Assembly: GCA_029747015.1 (NCBI GenBank)
Contig: JAKOGI010000540.1
Span: forward strand, 188,501 to 252,500
Length of the DNA: 64,000 nucleotides
Origin: Carnegiea gigantea
Taxonomy: Eukaryota > Streptophyta > Magnoliopsida > Caryophyllales > Cactaceae
Direction: 5' to 3'
Numbering within the stretch: the first letter of the stretch is position 1; each line of letters opens with the position of its first letter. Made by a program: the position numbers and the translations under genes. The notes beneath the pieces are model-generated. The model saw only the letters and a program-made list of their open reading frames with translations, did no database searches and was not told where the DNA came from. Shown piece by piece: positions 12,657 to 24,428 of this stretch.

Positions 12657-14069
12657 TGTGGACTTTGTAGATTTTATTATTATTATTTTTCTTTAAAAAA
12701 CCCAAAAAAAAAGATTTTCTTTTATTTTTCTCTCGCCTTTTTCTTTTATTTTTGGGGAATGTGCACAGTTTTGAATAGCTTGATCCCTTATAGCTTAATA
12801 TTAGCTTGCATACAGGTAGGATGTACACGATAAAAATTTAATCCTAAGTGTGACACTATGTACCCCAACTCTAACCTCATTACTCCATTATAATTGTGAA
12901 TCCAATCCTTGTTATATACATCAACATTGTCTTACAATCTTAGGCTTTCATAATTGACTCTCCCACTTGTCTTTGTACAGTTGTTTTTATCTTTGCTCTG
13001 AATTTGCATTCAAAAAAAAACCAAAAAAAAAAGAAAAAAAAAGGAGAGTCACAAAGTTGGGAATGACAAGTACCCTTTGCGGCATGCGCTACTGGGTGCT
13101 ATCCTTTGAGGCAATATTGTTGCTGGGTAAACTTGCTTCCCATATCAATGAGTTAATAAGTTAGTTAAGTGGGAGAGTTAAACTGTGGTTTGCCTAACTA
13201 TCAACGGTGATGGTACACTCACACACCATGCACTAGGGTGGATACATTATCATGCTGGTTTGTGGGGTGAAACATTAGAGTACAGATGCGATCCATGAGG
13301 CCCCAAAGTTTTGGAGTGTATTCATATACAAACTAATACCTTGGTTTTAAGGGTAATATATCTAGTAGGAATGTGTACATTGTTTCCCCTTACACATATA
13401 TATAAAGCTTGAAAAAAAAATCTAAAAAGATTTTATTATTGTCTGTTATATTTTTTTTCTTCTTTTCTTTTTTCATTTTAAAGATATTGTAGGTATATCT
13501 TCCGTAAACCCTCACGAGACCTTACTCGTCCACTAGGGGGAGCCTAAGGGTTTAAAGGGCTTGTTGCATATGCTAAATGCAACTGTGATTTCTATGAAAG
13601 TAAGTTAGAATTTTCTTTTCCTTATTTTTCATTTCTTTTCAAGTAGTTTAGCTATTTTACTCAAAGATGAGCAAAATCTTAATATAGAGATATTTGTTTA
13701 GCTAAAAAATCATACAATTTTATCCGTCTTAACCTATGATTTTATGCTCAAAATAATTATTAGTTAGAATTTTTAATTGTGTTTTGTTTATTTTGCAGAA
13801 AAAGGCAGAAAACCTAGAGAAATTATTGAAAAATGAAATTTTAGGCCATGAAATAAGGATTGAGGCAACAACCCAAGAAACAGCCCAACTTTTTTTTATC
13901 CATCAACAAACAAAAAAAAATATTTTGAAAATGAAAACCCCAGCCAACGTGCTGGGCACGTGCTTCATAGCCTTCCCCCCTTTTCATTTTCTGTCTCCTA
14001 ATTCTCGGTCCTCAGGCCCCTGAAAAACCCCTTCCCTTTCTTCATTCTTCAACTTCATCACCTCCATGC

Positions 14070-14072
<3 letters not shown>

Positions 14073-14112
<40 letters not shown>
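14073..14112 (+). repeat. (CT)n microsatellite in Athila LTR
   Basis: About twenty CT units, matched by a similar tract at 21769-21814 in the other LTR. Such tracts in plant promoters can act as GA/CT elements; no function is shown here. Confidence 0.9.
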
Positions 14113-14118
<6 letters not shown>

Positions 14119-14487
14119 ATTCAAACGCTCCAGCCTCAACCACCAGATCTTCACCACCCAGACTTTTCGGGTGCCCAGTATCTCTTCAACTAACCTAGAA
14201 AACAACCCCTCCATCTTCTCCACATAGCCATAAAGCCAGCTCCCTCCTTTTTGTCCATCACCGTTCCTCACCATCAGCCTATTAACTACCTGGGTTTTTC
14301 TGGAGCCGATCTCTTAAGAAGACTCAGTAATAGCCCTAAATTTTTGCTGAACGTAAGCGCTGAAATGAGGTGGAAAGATAACTTTACTTCAGAAGAATAA
14401 TCGTGGGTAACGATGATCCAAAAGAATGTTCAGATTTTGTACCAGTTTTTGTGGGAGTTAGGGGTTTATTAGGGCTACAATTTTTGT

Positions 14488-14496
14488 ATAAATAGG
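14488..14496 (+). promoter_or_regulatory. Putative TATA box in central Athila LTR
   Basis: TATAAATAG lies in a less T-rich stretch, and the same box sits at the equivalent place in the 3' LTR (about 22191). Its position in the LTR fits the U3/R promoter of a retrotransposon. Inferred only from sequence. Confidence 0.5.
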
Positions 14497-15466
14497 GATT
14501 ATGGGAGAAGCTAAGGGCATCAATTTTTGTTCAGCAATCAGTTCATTAGCAATAGTTCAATTGTAATCAAGCTTTCCTTCAACACATTTTCTCATCCTCC
14601 ATTTTCTTAGCTACCATTTTTGCAGCCTTCGATTTAGTTCAATTTGATTAATTCCCTCCACTTTCTGCTTATTTCTAGAATTTTGTGACTGGGTTGAATT
14701 ATATTAGTAAAGTTTGTCCAATAGTTGTCCATTGTCCTCCTTTGTGTCTCACACTCTGTCTTTATTTGGTTTCATTGCTCTGCTTTAGTTATATCGGGTC
14801 TAACTTCTAGCTTCTCTCACTTTTGTTAAATTAAGTTAGTTTCTTTTTCCTTTTCTTGGCATCCTTCGTAAATCACTCAGGGACAACCCCCCTTTCCTTT
14901 CATTTATTAAGTCTAATTCCTTGTTTGCTTTGATAAGTGGGCTTTCTTTTGCTTTGCTGTAGATTACCAGAAGCAAGTTTTTTTATTGTTTATTTTATTC
15001 CACCAATTGCATAGTGATTTGTGCCATTTGTTTTTAGTTGCTTTAATTTCAATTTAGATAGGTTTTTTTTACCTAGTTTATTATTTCTTTGGGCATCACG
15101 TGCATCCGTTGCAAATTATTTTGTTTAGCATGAATTCATATAGCAGGTTATGTTAATGTGTCTTAGGACTCTATTAGCTTAATTTTGGCCACCTAGGATA
15201 GGCTCATTTGCTTAGTGTGTCCAAGTCATTTCATTGTTTTCTTTTCTTAGGTTGTGTTGTCTTATCTTAGTTTTAAATTTTGTTGTTAATGTTACATAAA
15301 GTAGAGTCACTATTATCTTAAGATTTAATTAGTAAGCTAATAATCAAGCAAGCCAAAGTGGTAATATTTAATATTATCATCTTCATGGAACGATCCGTAT
15401 TTCACCGAACTATACTACGAGTTAGAAGTCGTGCGCTTGCGGTTACTTTCTATATCAACAAGTTTT

Positions 15467-15484
15467 TAACGCTGTTGCCGGAGA
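15467..15484 (+). other. Athila primer binding site, tRNA-Asp-like
   Basis: TAACGCTGTTGCCGGAGA lies six bases after the LTR end. It matches the Athila-type site TGGCGCCGTTGCCGGGGA (complement of tRNA-Asp 3' end) with four substitutions, including the first bases, so priming would be impaired. Confidence 0.75.
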
Positions 15485-15763
15485 TGGTACGTATTCAATC
15501 AACCACTTTTTAGTACTTTGCTATTTTTGTCAAGATCTGTGTCTTTTATTAGTTTCTATGTTTTATTTTATTTATTATTAGTTTTTATTTATTGTTTATT
15601 CTCTTTATTTGAGCAGTTTTTATTTAGATCACTTTTATTTATTTTATTTCTTGTCAAAAAAAGAAGACCAAAAATACGATTGGGGTGTGGGATTTGCATG
15701 ATTATTTGAGTTAGGGAGCCAAAAAGAAGAAGACTGATTAGGATCGAACCTGAACTTGAAAAA

Positions 15764-17163
15764 ATGGCTGGACAAGAAAGAACCCAAAAGGCCTTGAATG
15801 AGATATTTTACCCTCAGCGTTCAACCTTACCTTCATGTTTTAGTCTAGCCGCTTTAGGTACTAATGTGAAGCTGAAACTGAAACCACATTACATTCAGAT
15901 TCTTTCTAAATTCATTGACTTGAAGATGCTTATTTATTTTAACTGAATTTGAAGAAGTATGCAGTATGATACATTTTCATAATGTGAATACTATTGTCGT
16001 TAAACTGAGATTCGTTCCTTTTGCTTTAAAAGATAATGCCAAGAGAGGGATGTATAGTTTGCCTGCTGATTCTATTTCGAATTAGAATGATTTCGTTAAA
16101 GTTTTCTTGTGAAAATATTTTTCTAATGGCAAAACCGTTAAACTAAGGAATGAAATAAATCAGTTTATTCAGTTTGATACCTTTTTGGAGGTACATAGAA
16201 AGATTTAACAACTTGTTAGCTTAGTGTCCCCAACATGGTCTTGAACAGTGGTGTTTATGTCAAATTGTGTACGAGGGTCTGGATCAACAAATTAGGACCA
16301 TGCTAGAGTCTATGTGTCAAGGTGGATGCTTATCCAAGTGTCCTACCGCACCCTAATTTACCCTTCCCCTTCCTGACCTATTGACTTAGTTGACCCTGAG
16401 GAGACTAAGCAAGATGAGTCCAAGAAGGAGGATGATACATCTCAACCTTCGACTATTGAGCGGCTTCATAAACCCACTGCACTCTTTCCGAATAGGCTAA
16501 GGAACAAGAAGGACCAGACCCATGTTGATAAGATTAGAGGGACCTTCTCTCAAGTCAAAATCAACATTCTCCTTCTAGATACTATCCAGAAATGCCTCTG
16601 TATGCCAAATTTTTGAAAGAGTTGTGCACCCCTAAAAGAGCGACCAATGTCCCAAAGAAGGCTTTCTTAGCCTCATATGTGAGCTTAATTATCTAAGCCA
16701 GATCCTAGCCAGTACAAAGACCTCAGTTGCCCCACCATTTCCATTGTGATACGGGACCAGACATCCATAGAGCATTGTTGGATTTACGAGCCAGTGTTAA
16801 TTTTCTTCCATAATCGGTGTATGAGAGGCTGGGATTGGGAGAGTTAAAACCCACTAGAATGATTCTCCAGTTAGCCAACCACTACACTAAAGCTCCTAAG
16901 AGAATAGTCGAGGATGTTTTAATTAAAGTGGGTGAGTTCATATATCCTGTGGATTTTGTTGTTCTGGAAACTGAGTCTGTTGCTAACTTTGAAACCCAAA
17001 TACCTGTCATTCTTGGTCGACCTTTCCTACCTACTTCAAATGCTTTTATCAATTGTAAGAATGGTATGCTGAAGTTGTCTTTTGAAAATATGACTTTTGA
17101 GCTAAATATTTTTAATTTGCAGAGACAACTTGCTATTTTTGATGAGTTTGATGCTGTTAATTG
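15764..17163 (+). pseudogene. Athila copy B gag and protease remnant
   Basis: Translation starts plausibly at MAGQERTQKALNEIF and soon meets stops. Gag-like pieces (RGMYSLPADSIS, FVKVFL) follow in broken frames, and the region is shorter than a normal Athila gag. From about 16760 the protease is clear: DLRASVNFLP (normally DLGAS, so the active-site Gly is lost), a stop, then YERLGLGELKPTRMILQLA, IVEDVLIKV, YPVDFVVLE and PVILGRPFL. The last 115 codons of protease form the longest open stretch (16817-17161). The protease would process the polyprotein. Confidence 0.8.
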
Positions 17164-17286
17164 ACTTGATGTGTACGCTCGTGATGACTCATGTGCTGAC
17201 GATTTGATTGAAAATGATACTGGATTGATCCGCTCTTCCCTGATTCTTCTTATTTCCCTTCTTTTTAACATACTCTTGATCCAGCA

Positions 17287-18990
17287 TTGGCATTGAACCC
17301 TTTGCCTGATTCCCTTAAGTATGTCTTTTTGGGTCATAATGAGACTTTTCCTGTGATTATTGCAATTGAGCTGATTGAGGACCAAGAGAATAAATTGTTG
17401 AAAGTACTTATGGAAAACAAAGAGGCCATAGGGTGGACTTCAGGTGACATTAAAGGTATTAGCCCCTCTATTGTGCAACATAGAATTCATCTTAAGGAGA
17501 GTGGTAAACCTTATAGAGACCACCAAAGACGTCTAAACCCTACCCTGCAAGAAGTCATCAAAAAAGAGGTTGTTAAGTGGTTAGATCTGGGATAATCTAC
17601 GCAATTTTTGATAGTGAGTGGGTCGGCCCAATTCAAGTCGTTCCTAAGAAGACTGGTATTACCGTAATTAGGAACGATAAGGATGAGTTAGTCCCTACCC
17701 GAGTCCAGTCCGGGTGGCGTGTATGTATTGACTATAGGAAACTGAATGCAGCCACTAGGAAAGACTACTTTCCTTTGCCTTTTATGAACCAGATGCTTGA
17801 GAGGTTAGCTAGACATAGTTACTAATGCTTTTTGGATGGGTATTCTGGCTACACCCAAGTCTCCATAGCACCTAAGGACCAGGACAAGACCACTTTCACA
17901 TGCCCCTTTGGTACTTTTGCCTTTAGGAGAATGCCATTTGATCTTTGTAATGCTCCTGCTACTTTTCAGCGTTGCATAATTTCTATATTTTCTGACATGA
18001 TTGAGCAAAGCATTGAGGTGTTTATGGATAATTTTTCTATGGTTGGTTCCTCGTTTGATGACTGATTAGCATTCTAACAAAAGTTTTATAAAGATGTAGG
18101 GAGAAAATTTTGACTCTGAACTGGAAAAAATGCCATTTTATGGTAAAGAGGGAAATTATTTTGGGGCATGTAATTTCACATGATGAGATTGAGGCTGATA
18201 AAGCAAAATTGATTTCATTGCTAATCTTCCCCCTCAAACTTGTGTGAAGGACATTAGGTCATTTTTAGGCATGTAGGATTCTATAGACGGTTTATCTAGG
18301 ATTTCAGTAAAATTACCAAGCCTTTGACTAACCTTTTAGCCAAAGATGTGTCTTTTCGCTTCTCTAAGGAGCGTTTAAAAGCATTTAATAGGCTAAAGGA
18401 AGCCCTGACTTCTACCCCTATCCTATACCCTCCTCTCTAGGGAGAGCCCTTTGAATAGATGTGTGATGCTTCTGATTATGCTGTAGGGATTGTCGTAGGA
18501 TAACGTGTAGACAGAAAACCTCACGTCATATATCATGCGAGTCATACTTTGAATTAGGCCCATTGAACTACATCGTAACTGAAAAAGAGTTTTTGGCTGT
18601 TGTGTTTGGTTTTGAAAAATTTCGGCCCTACTTGATTGGATCCCATATGATAGTTCATACTGATCATGCTGCACTAAAGCATCTATTCTCCAAGAAGGAT
18701 GCAAAACCAAGATTGCTTAGGTGGATTTTACTCTTACAGGAATTTGATTGTGAGATTCATGATAGAAAGGGTTCTGAGAACCTGGTTACTCACCATCTAT
18801 CTCGGATCATTTTACAAAAAGAGAGCAACTCCACCATATCTAAGTGCTTCCCAGATGAGCAGCTACTTATGGTTCAATCTGAATCATGGTACGCTGATAT
18901 TGTCAACTACTTAGTGACTGGTGAGATACCCCTCGGTTGGAGTAAACACGATAAAGACAAATTCTTTTATCTGGTGAAATTTTTTCTATT
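17287..18990 (+). pseudogene. Athila copy B reverse transcriptase and RNase H (decayed)
   Basis: RT motifs occur in order over at least three frames: HRIHLKESGKPYRD, RRLNPTLQEVIK, VGPIQVVPKK, GWRVCIDYRKLNAATRK, DGYSGYTQVSIAP, FTCPFGTFAFRRMPF and CNAPATFQRC. The catalytic motif reads VFMDNFSM; the family has MDDF, so the second catalytic Asp is Asn. RNase H and its flank follow ([48 protein letters not shown]). Frameshifts near 17580 and 18065 and a stop at the LARHSY-FLDGYSGY junction (where YCFLDG is expected) break the frame. Confidence 0.85.
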
Positions 18991-20175
18991 GGGATGACCC
19001 TTATTTATTCAAATATTGTTTTGATCAGATTTTTAGAAGGTGTATCCCTGATAATGAGATTAGAAGTGTCCTTTCCTTTTGTCATGATCAAGCATCTGGG
19101 GGAGATTTTAGTGGGAAGAAAATAGCTGCCAAAGTTCTTTAGTATGGTTTATATTGGCCTACCCTATTTAAAGATGCCCGCTTGTATTGTAAGAGCTGCT
19201 CTAAGTGTCAACAGTTTGGAAAAATTAGTAGGAGAGATATGATACCCCTTAACCCTATAATTATTATTGAGCTTTTTGATGTTCGGGGGATTGATTTTAT
19301 GGGACCATTTCCATCGTCTTTTGGGAATGAATATATTCTCCTTACTGTAGACTATGTGTCTAAGTAGGTTGAGGCTATGCCAACCAGGACAACTGAGGCT
19401 AGAGTCATTGTTAAGTTCCTTAGGAAAAATATTTTCTCCATGTATGGTATGCCAAGGGCTATTATTAGTGACCGGGGTACTCATTTCGACAATCGTTGTT
19501 TTGATTCATTGTTAAAGAAGTACTCAATAATTCATTATTTAGCCACTGCCTATCATCCCCAGACTAGTGGCCAGGTTGAGGTTTCTAATAGACAAATTAA
19601 GCAGATTTTAGAAAAGACTGTGAGTAGAAATCGTAAGGATAGGATAGATAAGCTCATTGATGCTCTTTGGGCTTATAGGACGGTTTTTAAGACCCCTTTA
19701 GGCATGCCTCCTTTCATGGTTATCTTTGATAAGCCTTGTCATCTTCCAGTTGAACTTGAGCATCGGGCTATGTGGACTATAAAAACTTTGAACCTTGACT
19801 TAGAGGCGGCTAGGGTAGAAAGGAAGTTATAGTTGAGTGAGTTGGAAGAGATCAGAGCTTAGGCCTATGAGAACTCCATGATGCACAAGGAGAGAGCGAA
19901 ATTATTTCATGACAGACATATTCACAGGAAAGAGTTCTTCCCAGGTCAGAAGGTGTTACTCTATGACTCCAGACTTTACCTTTTTCCAGTTAAATTGAGG
20001 TCTCGTTAGACTGGTTCTTTTATTATTTCTCATGTTTTCCCACATGGTGCTATCGAGATACAGGACCCCACGAGATGTACACATTTCAAGATGAATGGAC
20101 AAAGGTTGAAACCATTTCTGGAGCTACCTGCAGATGAGAGAGAAGTAGAGTGTCTAATCCTCTACGAACCTGAAT
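18990..20175 (+). pseudogene. Athila copy B integrase (decayed)
   Basis: An HHCC zinc region ([17 protein letters not shown]) precedes the catalytic core. Asp in GIDFMGPFP, Asp in IISDRGTHFDN and Glu in SGQVEVSNRQIKQ are all kept, unlike copy A where the second Asp is Asn. One Trp codon after DYVSK is TAG in both copies, so that stop pre-dates their separation or was gained in a shared parent. The open stretch 19377-19829 covers most of the core and ends near AARVERKL. The C-terminal part ([23 protein letters not shown]) is readable with stops. Confidence 0.85.
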
Positions 20176-20358
20176 ACAAAGACTGACGATATGGAGATTA
20201 CTTTGGATGCATCCAGCATTCAACCTGGCACTATTGTTCCTTTGTATAAATCTCATTTTGTATATCTTTTTTCCTCTTATTTTCCTTTCTTTGTTTTTTT
20301 TTAATTTATGTTGTGCTTCATTTTAATATTTTTGCATGCAATAGAGACATTGCATTAT

Positions 20359-20371
20359 TTAAGTGAGGGGG
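20359..20371 (+). other. Athila copy B polypurine tract
   Basis: The purine-rich run AAGTGAGGGGG abuts the 3' LTR and is equivalent to the tract before the central LTR. Confidence 0.7.
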
Positions 20372-21767
20372 TGTAGACTTTGTAGATTTTATTATTATTA
20401 TTATTTTAAAAAAACCCAAAAAAAAGATTTTCTTTTATTTTTGTTACACGTTTTTGTTTTATTTTTGGGGAATGTGCACATTTTTGGATAGCTTGATCCC
20501 TTAGAGCTTAATATTAGCTTGTATACAGGTAGGATGTACAGTATAAAAATTTAATCCTAATTGTGACATTATGTACCCCAGCTCTAACCTCATTACTGCA
20601 CTATAATTGTGAATCCAATCCTTGTTATGTACATCACCATTGTCTTACAGTCTTAGGCTTTCATAATTGACTCTTCCACTTGTTTTTGTACATTTATTTT
20701 TGTCTTTGCTCTGAATTTGCATTCAAAAAAAACAAAAAAAAAAGGGGAGAGTCATAAAGTTGGGAATGACAAGTACCCTTTGAGGCATGCGCTACTGGGT
20801 GCTACACTTTAAAGAAATATTGCTACTGGATAAACTTGCTTCTCATATCAATGAGTTAATAAGTTAGTTAAGTGGGAGAGTCAAACTATGGTTCGCCTAA
20901 CTCTCAAGGTGATAGTACACTCACATACCATGCACTAGGGTGGATACATTATTATGCTGGTTTGTGGGGTGAAACATTGGAGTACAGATGCGATCCATGA
21001 GGACCTAAAGTTTTAGAGTGTACATCTTATTCATATACAGACTAATACCTTGGTTTTAAGAGTAATATATCTGGTCAGAATGTGTATATCGTTTCCCTTT
21101 ATACATGTATATAAAGCTTGAAAAAAAAATCCAAAAAGATTTTATTATTGTTTGTTCTTTTTTTTTCTTCTTTTCTTTTTTCATTTTAATATTTTGTAGG
21201 TATATCTTCTGCAAGCCCTCATGAGATCTTACTCGTCTACTAGGGGGAACCTAGGGGTTTAAAGGGCTTGTTGCGTACGCTAAATGCAACTGTGATTCCT
21301 ATGAAAGTGAGTTAGGATTTTCTTTTCCTTATTTTACGTTTCTTTCTAGGTAGTTTAACTATTTTACTCAAGGACGAGCAAAATCTTGATGTAGGGGTAT
21401 TTGTTTAGCTCAAAAATCATACAATTTTGTCCCCCTTAACCTATGATTTTATGCTCAAAATAAAAAAATTTTTACTTGTGTTTTGTTTATTTTACAGAAA
21501 AAGGCAGAAAACATAAAGAAATTGTTAGAAAATGAAATTTTGGGCCATGAAATAAGGATTGAAGCAACAACCCAAGAACTAGCCCGACTTTTTTTTATCC
21601 ATCAACAAATAAAAAAAATATTTTGAAAATAAAAACCCCAGCCAACGTGTTGGGCACGTGCTTCATAGCTTCCCCCCTTTTCATTTTCTATCTCCTGATT
21701 CTTGGTCCTCAGGCCCCTGAAAAACCCCCTTTCGTTTCTTCATTCTTCAACTTCATTACCTTCATGC

Positions 21768-21818
<51 letters not shown>

Positions 21819-23155
21819 GAACGGTCCAGCCTCAACCACCAGATCTTCACAACCCAGATTTTTCGGGTGCCCACTATCTCTTCAACCAACCTACAAAGCA
21901 ACCCCTCCATCTTCTCTGCACAGCCATGAAATCAGCTCCTTCCTTTTTCTACATCACCGTTCCTTACCATCAGCCCATTAACTACACGGATTTTTCTGGA
22001 GTGGATCTCTCAAGAAGACTCAGTAATAGCCCCTAAATTTTTGCTGAACGTGAGCCCTGAAATGAGGTTGAAAGACTCAAGATAACTCCACTTCAGAAGA
22101 ACAATCGTGGGTAACGATGATCCAGAAGAATGTTCAGATTTTGTGCCAGATATTGTGGGAGTTAGGGGTTGATTAGGGCTGCAATTTTTGTATAAATAAG
22201 GATTTTGGGAGAAGCTAAGGGCATCAGTTTTTGTTCAATAATTAGTTCATTACGAAGAGTTCAACTGTAATCAAGCTTTCCTTCAATGCATGTTTCCTGT
22301 CCTCCATTTTCTCAACTACCATTTTTGCAACTCTCGATTTAGTTCAATTTGATTAAATACCTCTATTTTCTGCTTATTTCTGGAATTTTCGTGATTGGGT
22401 TGAATTATATTTACAAATTTTGTCCAATAGTTGTCCATTGTCCTCCTTTGTGTCTCACACTCAGTCTTTATTTGGTTTCATTGCTCTGCTTTAGTTATAT
22501 CGGGTCTAGCTTCTAGCTTCTCTCACTTTTGTTAATTTAATTTAGTTTCTTTTTCCTTTTGCTTGGCTTCCTTCGTAAATCACTCAGAGACAACCCCCCC
22601 TTTCCTTTCATTTATCAAGTCTGATTCCTTGTTTGCTTTGATAAGTGGGCTTTCTTTTACTTTGTTGTAGATTGCCAAAAGCAAGTTTTTTTTTTTGGTT
22701 GTTCATTTTATTCGTCCAATTGCATAGTGATTTGTGTCATTTGTTTTTAGTTGCATTAATTTCAATTTAGACAGTTTTATTTTACCTAGTTTATTATTTC
22801 TTTTGGCATCACGTGACTCCATCGCAAATTACTTTGTTTAGCATGAATTCATATAGCAGGTTGTGTTAATGTGTCTTAGTAATTTATTAGCTTAATTTTG
22901 GCTGCTAGGATAGGCTCATTTGCTTAGTATGTCGAAGTCATTTCATTATTTTCTTTTCTTAGTTCGTGTTGGCCTGTCTTGATTTTAAATTTAGTTGTTA
23001 GTGTTACATCAAGTTGGGTCGTTAAGATTTAATTAGTGAGCTAATAATCAAGCAAGTAATATTTAACACTATCATCTTCGTGGGATGACCCGTATTTCTC
23101 CGGACTATACTACGAGTTACACGCCATGCACTTGCGGTTACTTTCTATATCAACA
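20372..23155 (+). repeat. Athila 3' LTR
   Basis: This 2.78-kb repeat aligns with the central LTR along its length. It starts TGTAGACTTTGTAG and ends TATATCAACA. It contains the family's CT tract (21769-21814) and TATAAATA at about 22191. The target duplication cannot be checked because the array's left end is outside the window; the right flank starts TGTTG. Confidence 0.85.
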
Positions 23156-23612
23156 TGTTGCAAACGTTTTTTTGGATCATTAATACGTTTCAAAGAAGTA
23201 ATAAAATAATACAATAATTAGTTCAATTAATAAAATTTTATTTTTTTGAATTAATAAAATACGTTCAGCTAGCATATGACCACCGATTCACGTCCTAAAT
23301 TAACAAAATAAAATAATCCACCCAACAATAGACCACCGTGAAATTAGCATGCCTCACAATAAAACAAACATTATCTTGCTTCTTTTTTCTTTCTTCAATT
23401 CTTTTATTTTTTCATTTAAATGATCTATTGATGCATTATTGCTCTATCAACCCTTCAGTGAACGTATAATATTGACAACATAAATACTGAAAATTTTCAC
23501 AATAGTAAATTGTCAAATGATATTTGTATACTCCTAATTAACTTTACATATCATGTACATTATTACTTCATTGTAGTTAGTAGCGCCCCGGGGGATAGGG
23601 GCTTACGCTTAA
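23156..23612. other. Flanking sequence between Athila array and Harbinger element, no gene seen
   Basis: AT-rich unique-looking sequence with no readable protein. It ends with the TAA that forms the left copy of the Harbinger target duplication. Confidence 0.6.
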
Positions 23613-23651
23613 GGGTGTGTTTGGACCTAAGACAGTAGCATGGAAAGAAAA
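23613..23651 (+). repeat. Harbinger left terminal inverted repeat
   Basis: GGGTGTGTTTGGACC followed by an A-rich stretch containing ATGGAAAGAAAA. It matches the reverse complement of the right end with scattered differences. Confidence 0.8.
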
Positions 23652-23952
23652 AAATATGGAAAAGTAAAAATTTTCTCATATTTGGAGTGAGGAAAAATGA
23701 ATGGAAAAAAAAAATCATTAGGAAAAATACAAAAAAAATTATGGACATATAGTATCATATATTTTCCTCCAAAATATGTGAGGAAAAGTGGTGGAAAATC
23801 TTTTAACTCTGGCCCGATAGCTCCCCCCCTCGTGACCCCTCGCTTTCTCTCTCTCCTCACAACGCTCATATTCTCGGTCTCCTCCTCGCTCTCTCTCTTT
23901 TCGGTGACCCTCTGGCTGCTCTGACGACGCTTTCTACGCTTGATCCGGTAAC

Positions 23953-23959
<7 letters not shown>

Positions 23960-24003
<44 letters not shown>
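23960..24003 (+). repeat. (TC)n microsatellite in Harbinger 5' leader
   Basis: A pure TC run of about 22 units upstream of the transposase start, in what would be the promoter or 5' leader. Confidence 0.9.
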
Positions 24004-24009
<6 letters not shown>

Positions 24010-24428
24010 TTCTCTTGCTAGTGGATGGGTTTCATTCAGTTAGGTTTAGGTTTCAACTGGGGTTGGGATTGAGTGCTGTTTAGGAATACCCCTCTAGAGT
24101 GAAGAGCTTAGGGATCTTCAGAATCAGGGAAAATCCCACTTGGTGCATTTCCTTAATTTGTTTCTCTCTTGCAATCGATGATGTATTTTGTTATGGGCAA
24201 GAAAAGAAAGTTGCTGAATTTATGTTTTTTTCTGACATGGGGTTTTATGCTTTGGTATATTGAAGTACAGAAATGACAATTTTATGCTTGATTTGTTTAT
24301 TTCTTGCAATTTATAATGTATTTCATTATGTTCAACTGAAGGAAATTGCTTAGTTTATGATTTTCTAACATGAGTTTTCTTTGAGCAGGCAGCTTTGGCT
24401 AATTTGTTCTTGGCAGATTGAGTAGTCC

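Larger units (their letters stand above)
12657..15460 (+). repeat. Central Athila LTR (shared by copies A and B)
   Basis: This 2.8-kb repeat starts TGTGGACTTTGTAG after a polypurine tract and ends TATATCAACA before a tRNA-Asp-type primer site. It aligns along its length with 20372-23155. It thus acts both as 3' LTR of copy A and as 5' LTR of copy B. Inside are a (CT)n microsatellite (14073-14112) and, about 0.4 kb further, a TATA-like box. The microsatellite is in both LTRs, so it belongs to the family and was not acquired here. Confidence 0.85.
1..23155 (+). mobile_element. Tandem Athila-lineage Ty3/gypsy array (two internal regions sharing one LTR), left end outside window
   Basis: Internal region A (its 3' part only, 1-1313 and 12451-12656, split by a nested element) is followed by an LTR (12657-15460), a second internal region B (15461-20371) and a second LTR (20372-23155). 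Region A reads the same as the 3' part of region B (from about 18857 to 20371), so both come from one family. The Athila call rests on the tRNA-Asp-like primer binding site after the central LTR, on the polymerase motifs of region B (RRLNPT, GWRVCIDYRKLNAATRK, FAFRRMPF) and on LTRs of about 2.8 kb. Sharing a single LTR between two internal regions is the expected product of unequal recombination between LTRs. Both internal regions carry many stop codons and cannot encode working enzymes. Confidence 0.85.

Noticed and set aside
13984..14274. Minus-strand frame with an Arg-Glu repeat
   Set aside because: A translation of the (CT)n microsatellite inside the Athila LTR.
12657..15460. Solo LTR inserted at the end of Athila copy A
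   Set aside because: It has a correct polypurine tract before it and a primer site plus gag after it, so it works as a shared LTR between two units.
16882..17385. 167-codon minus-strand open frame
   Set aside because: It is the antisense of the Athila protease and RT start; the plus-strand motifs explain this DNA.
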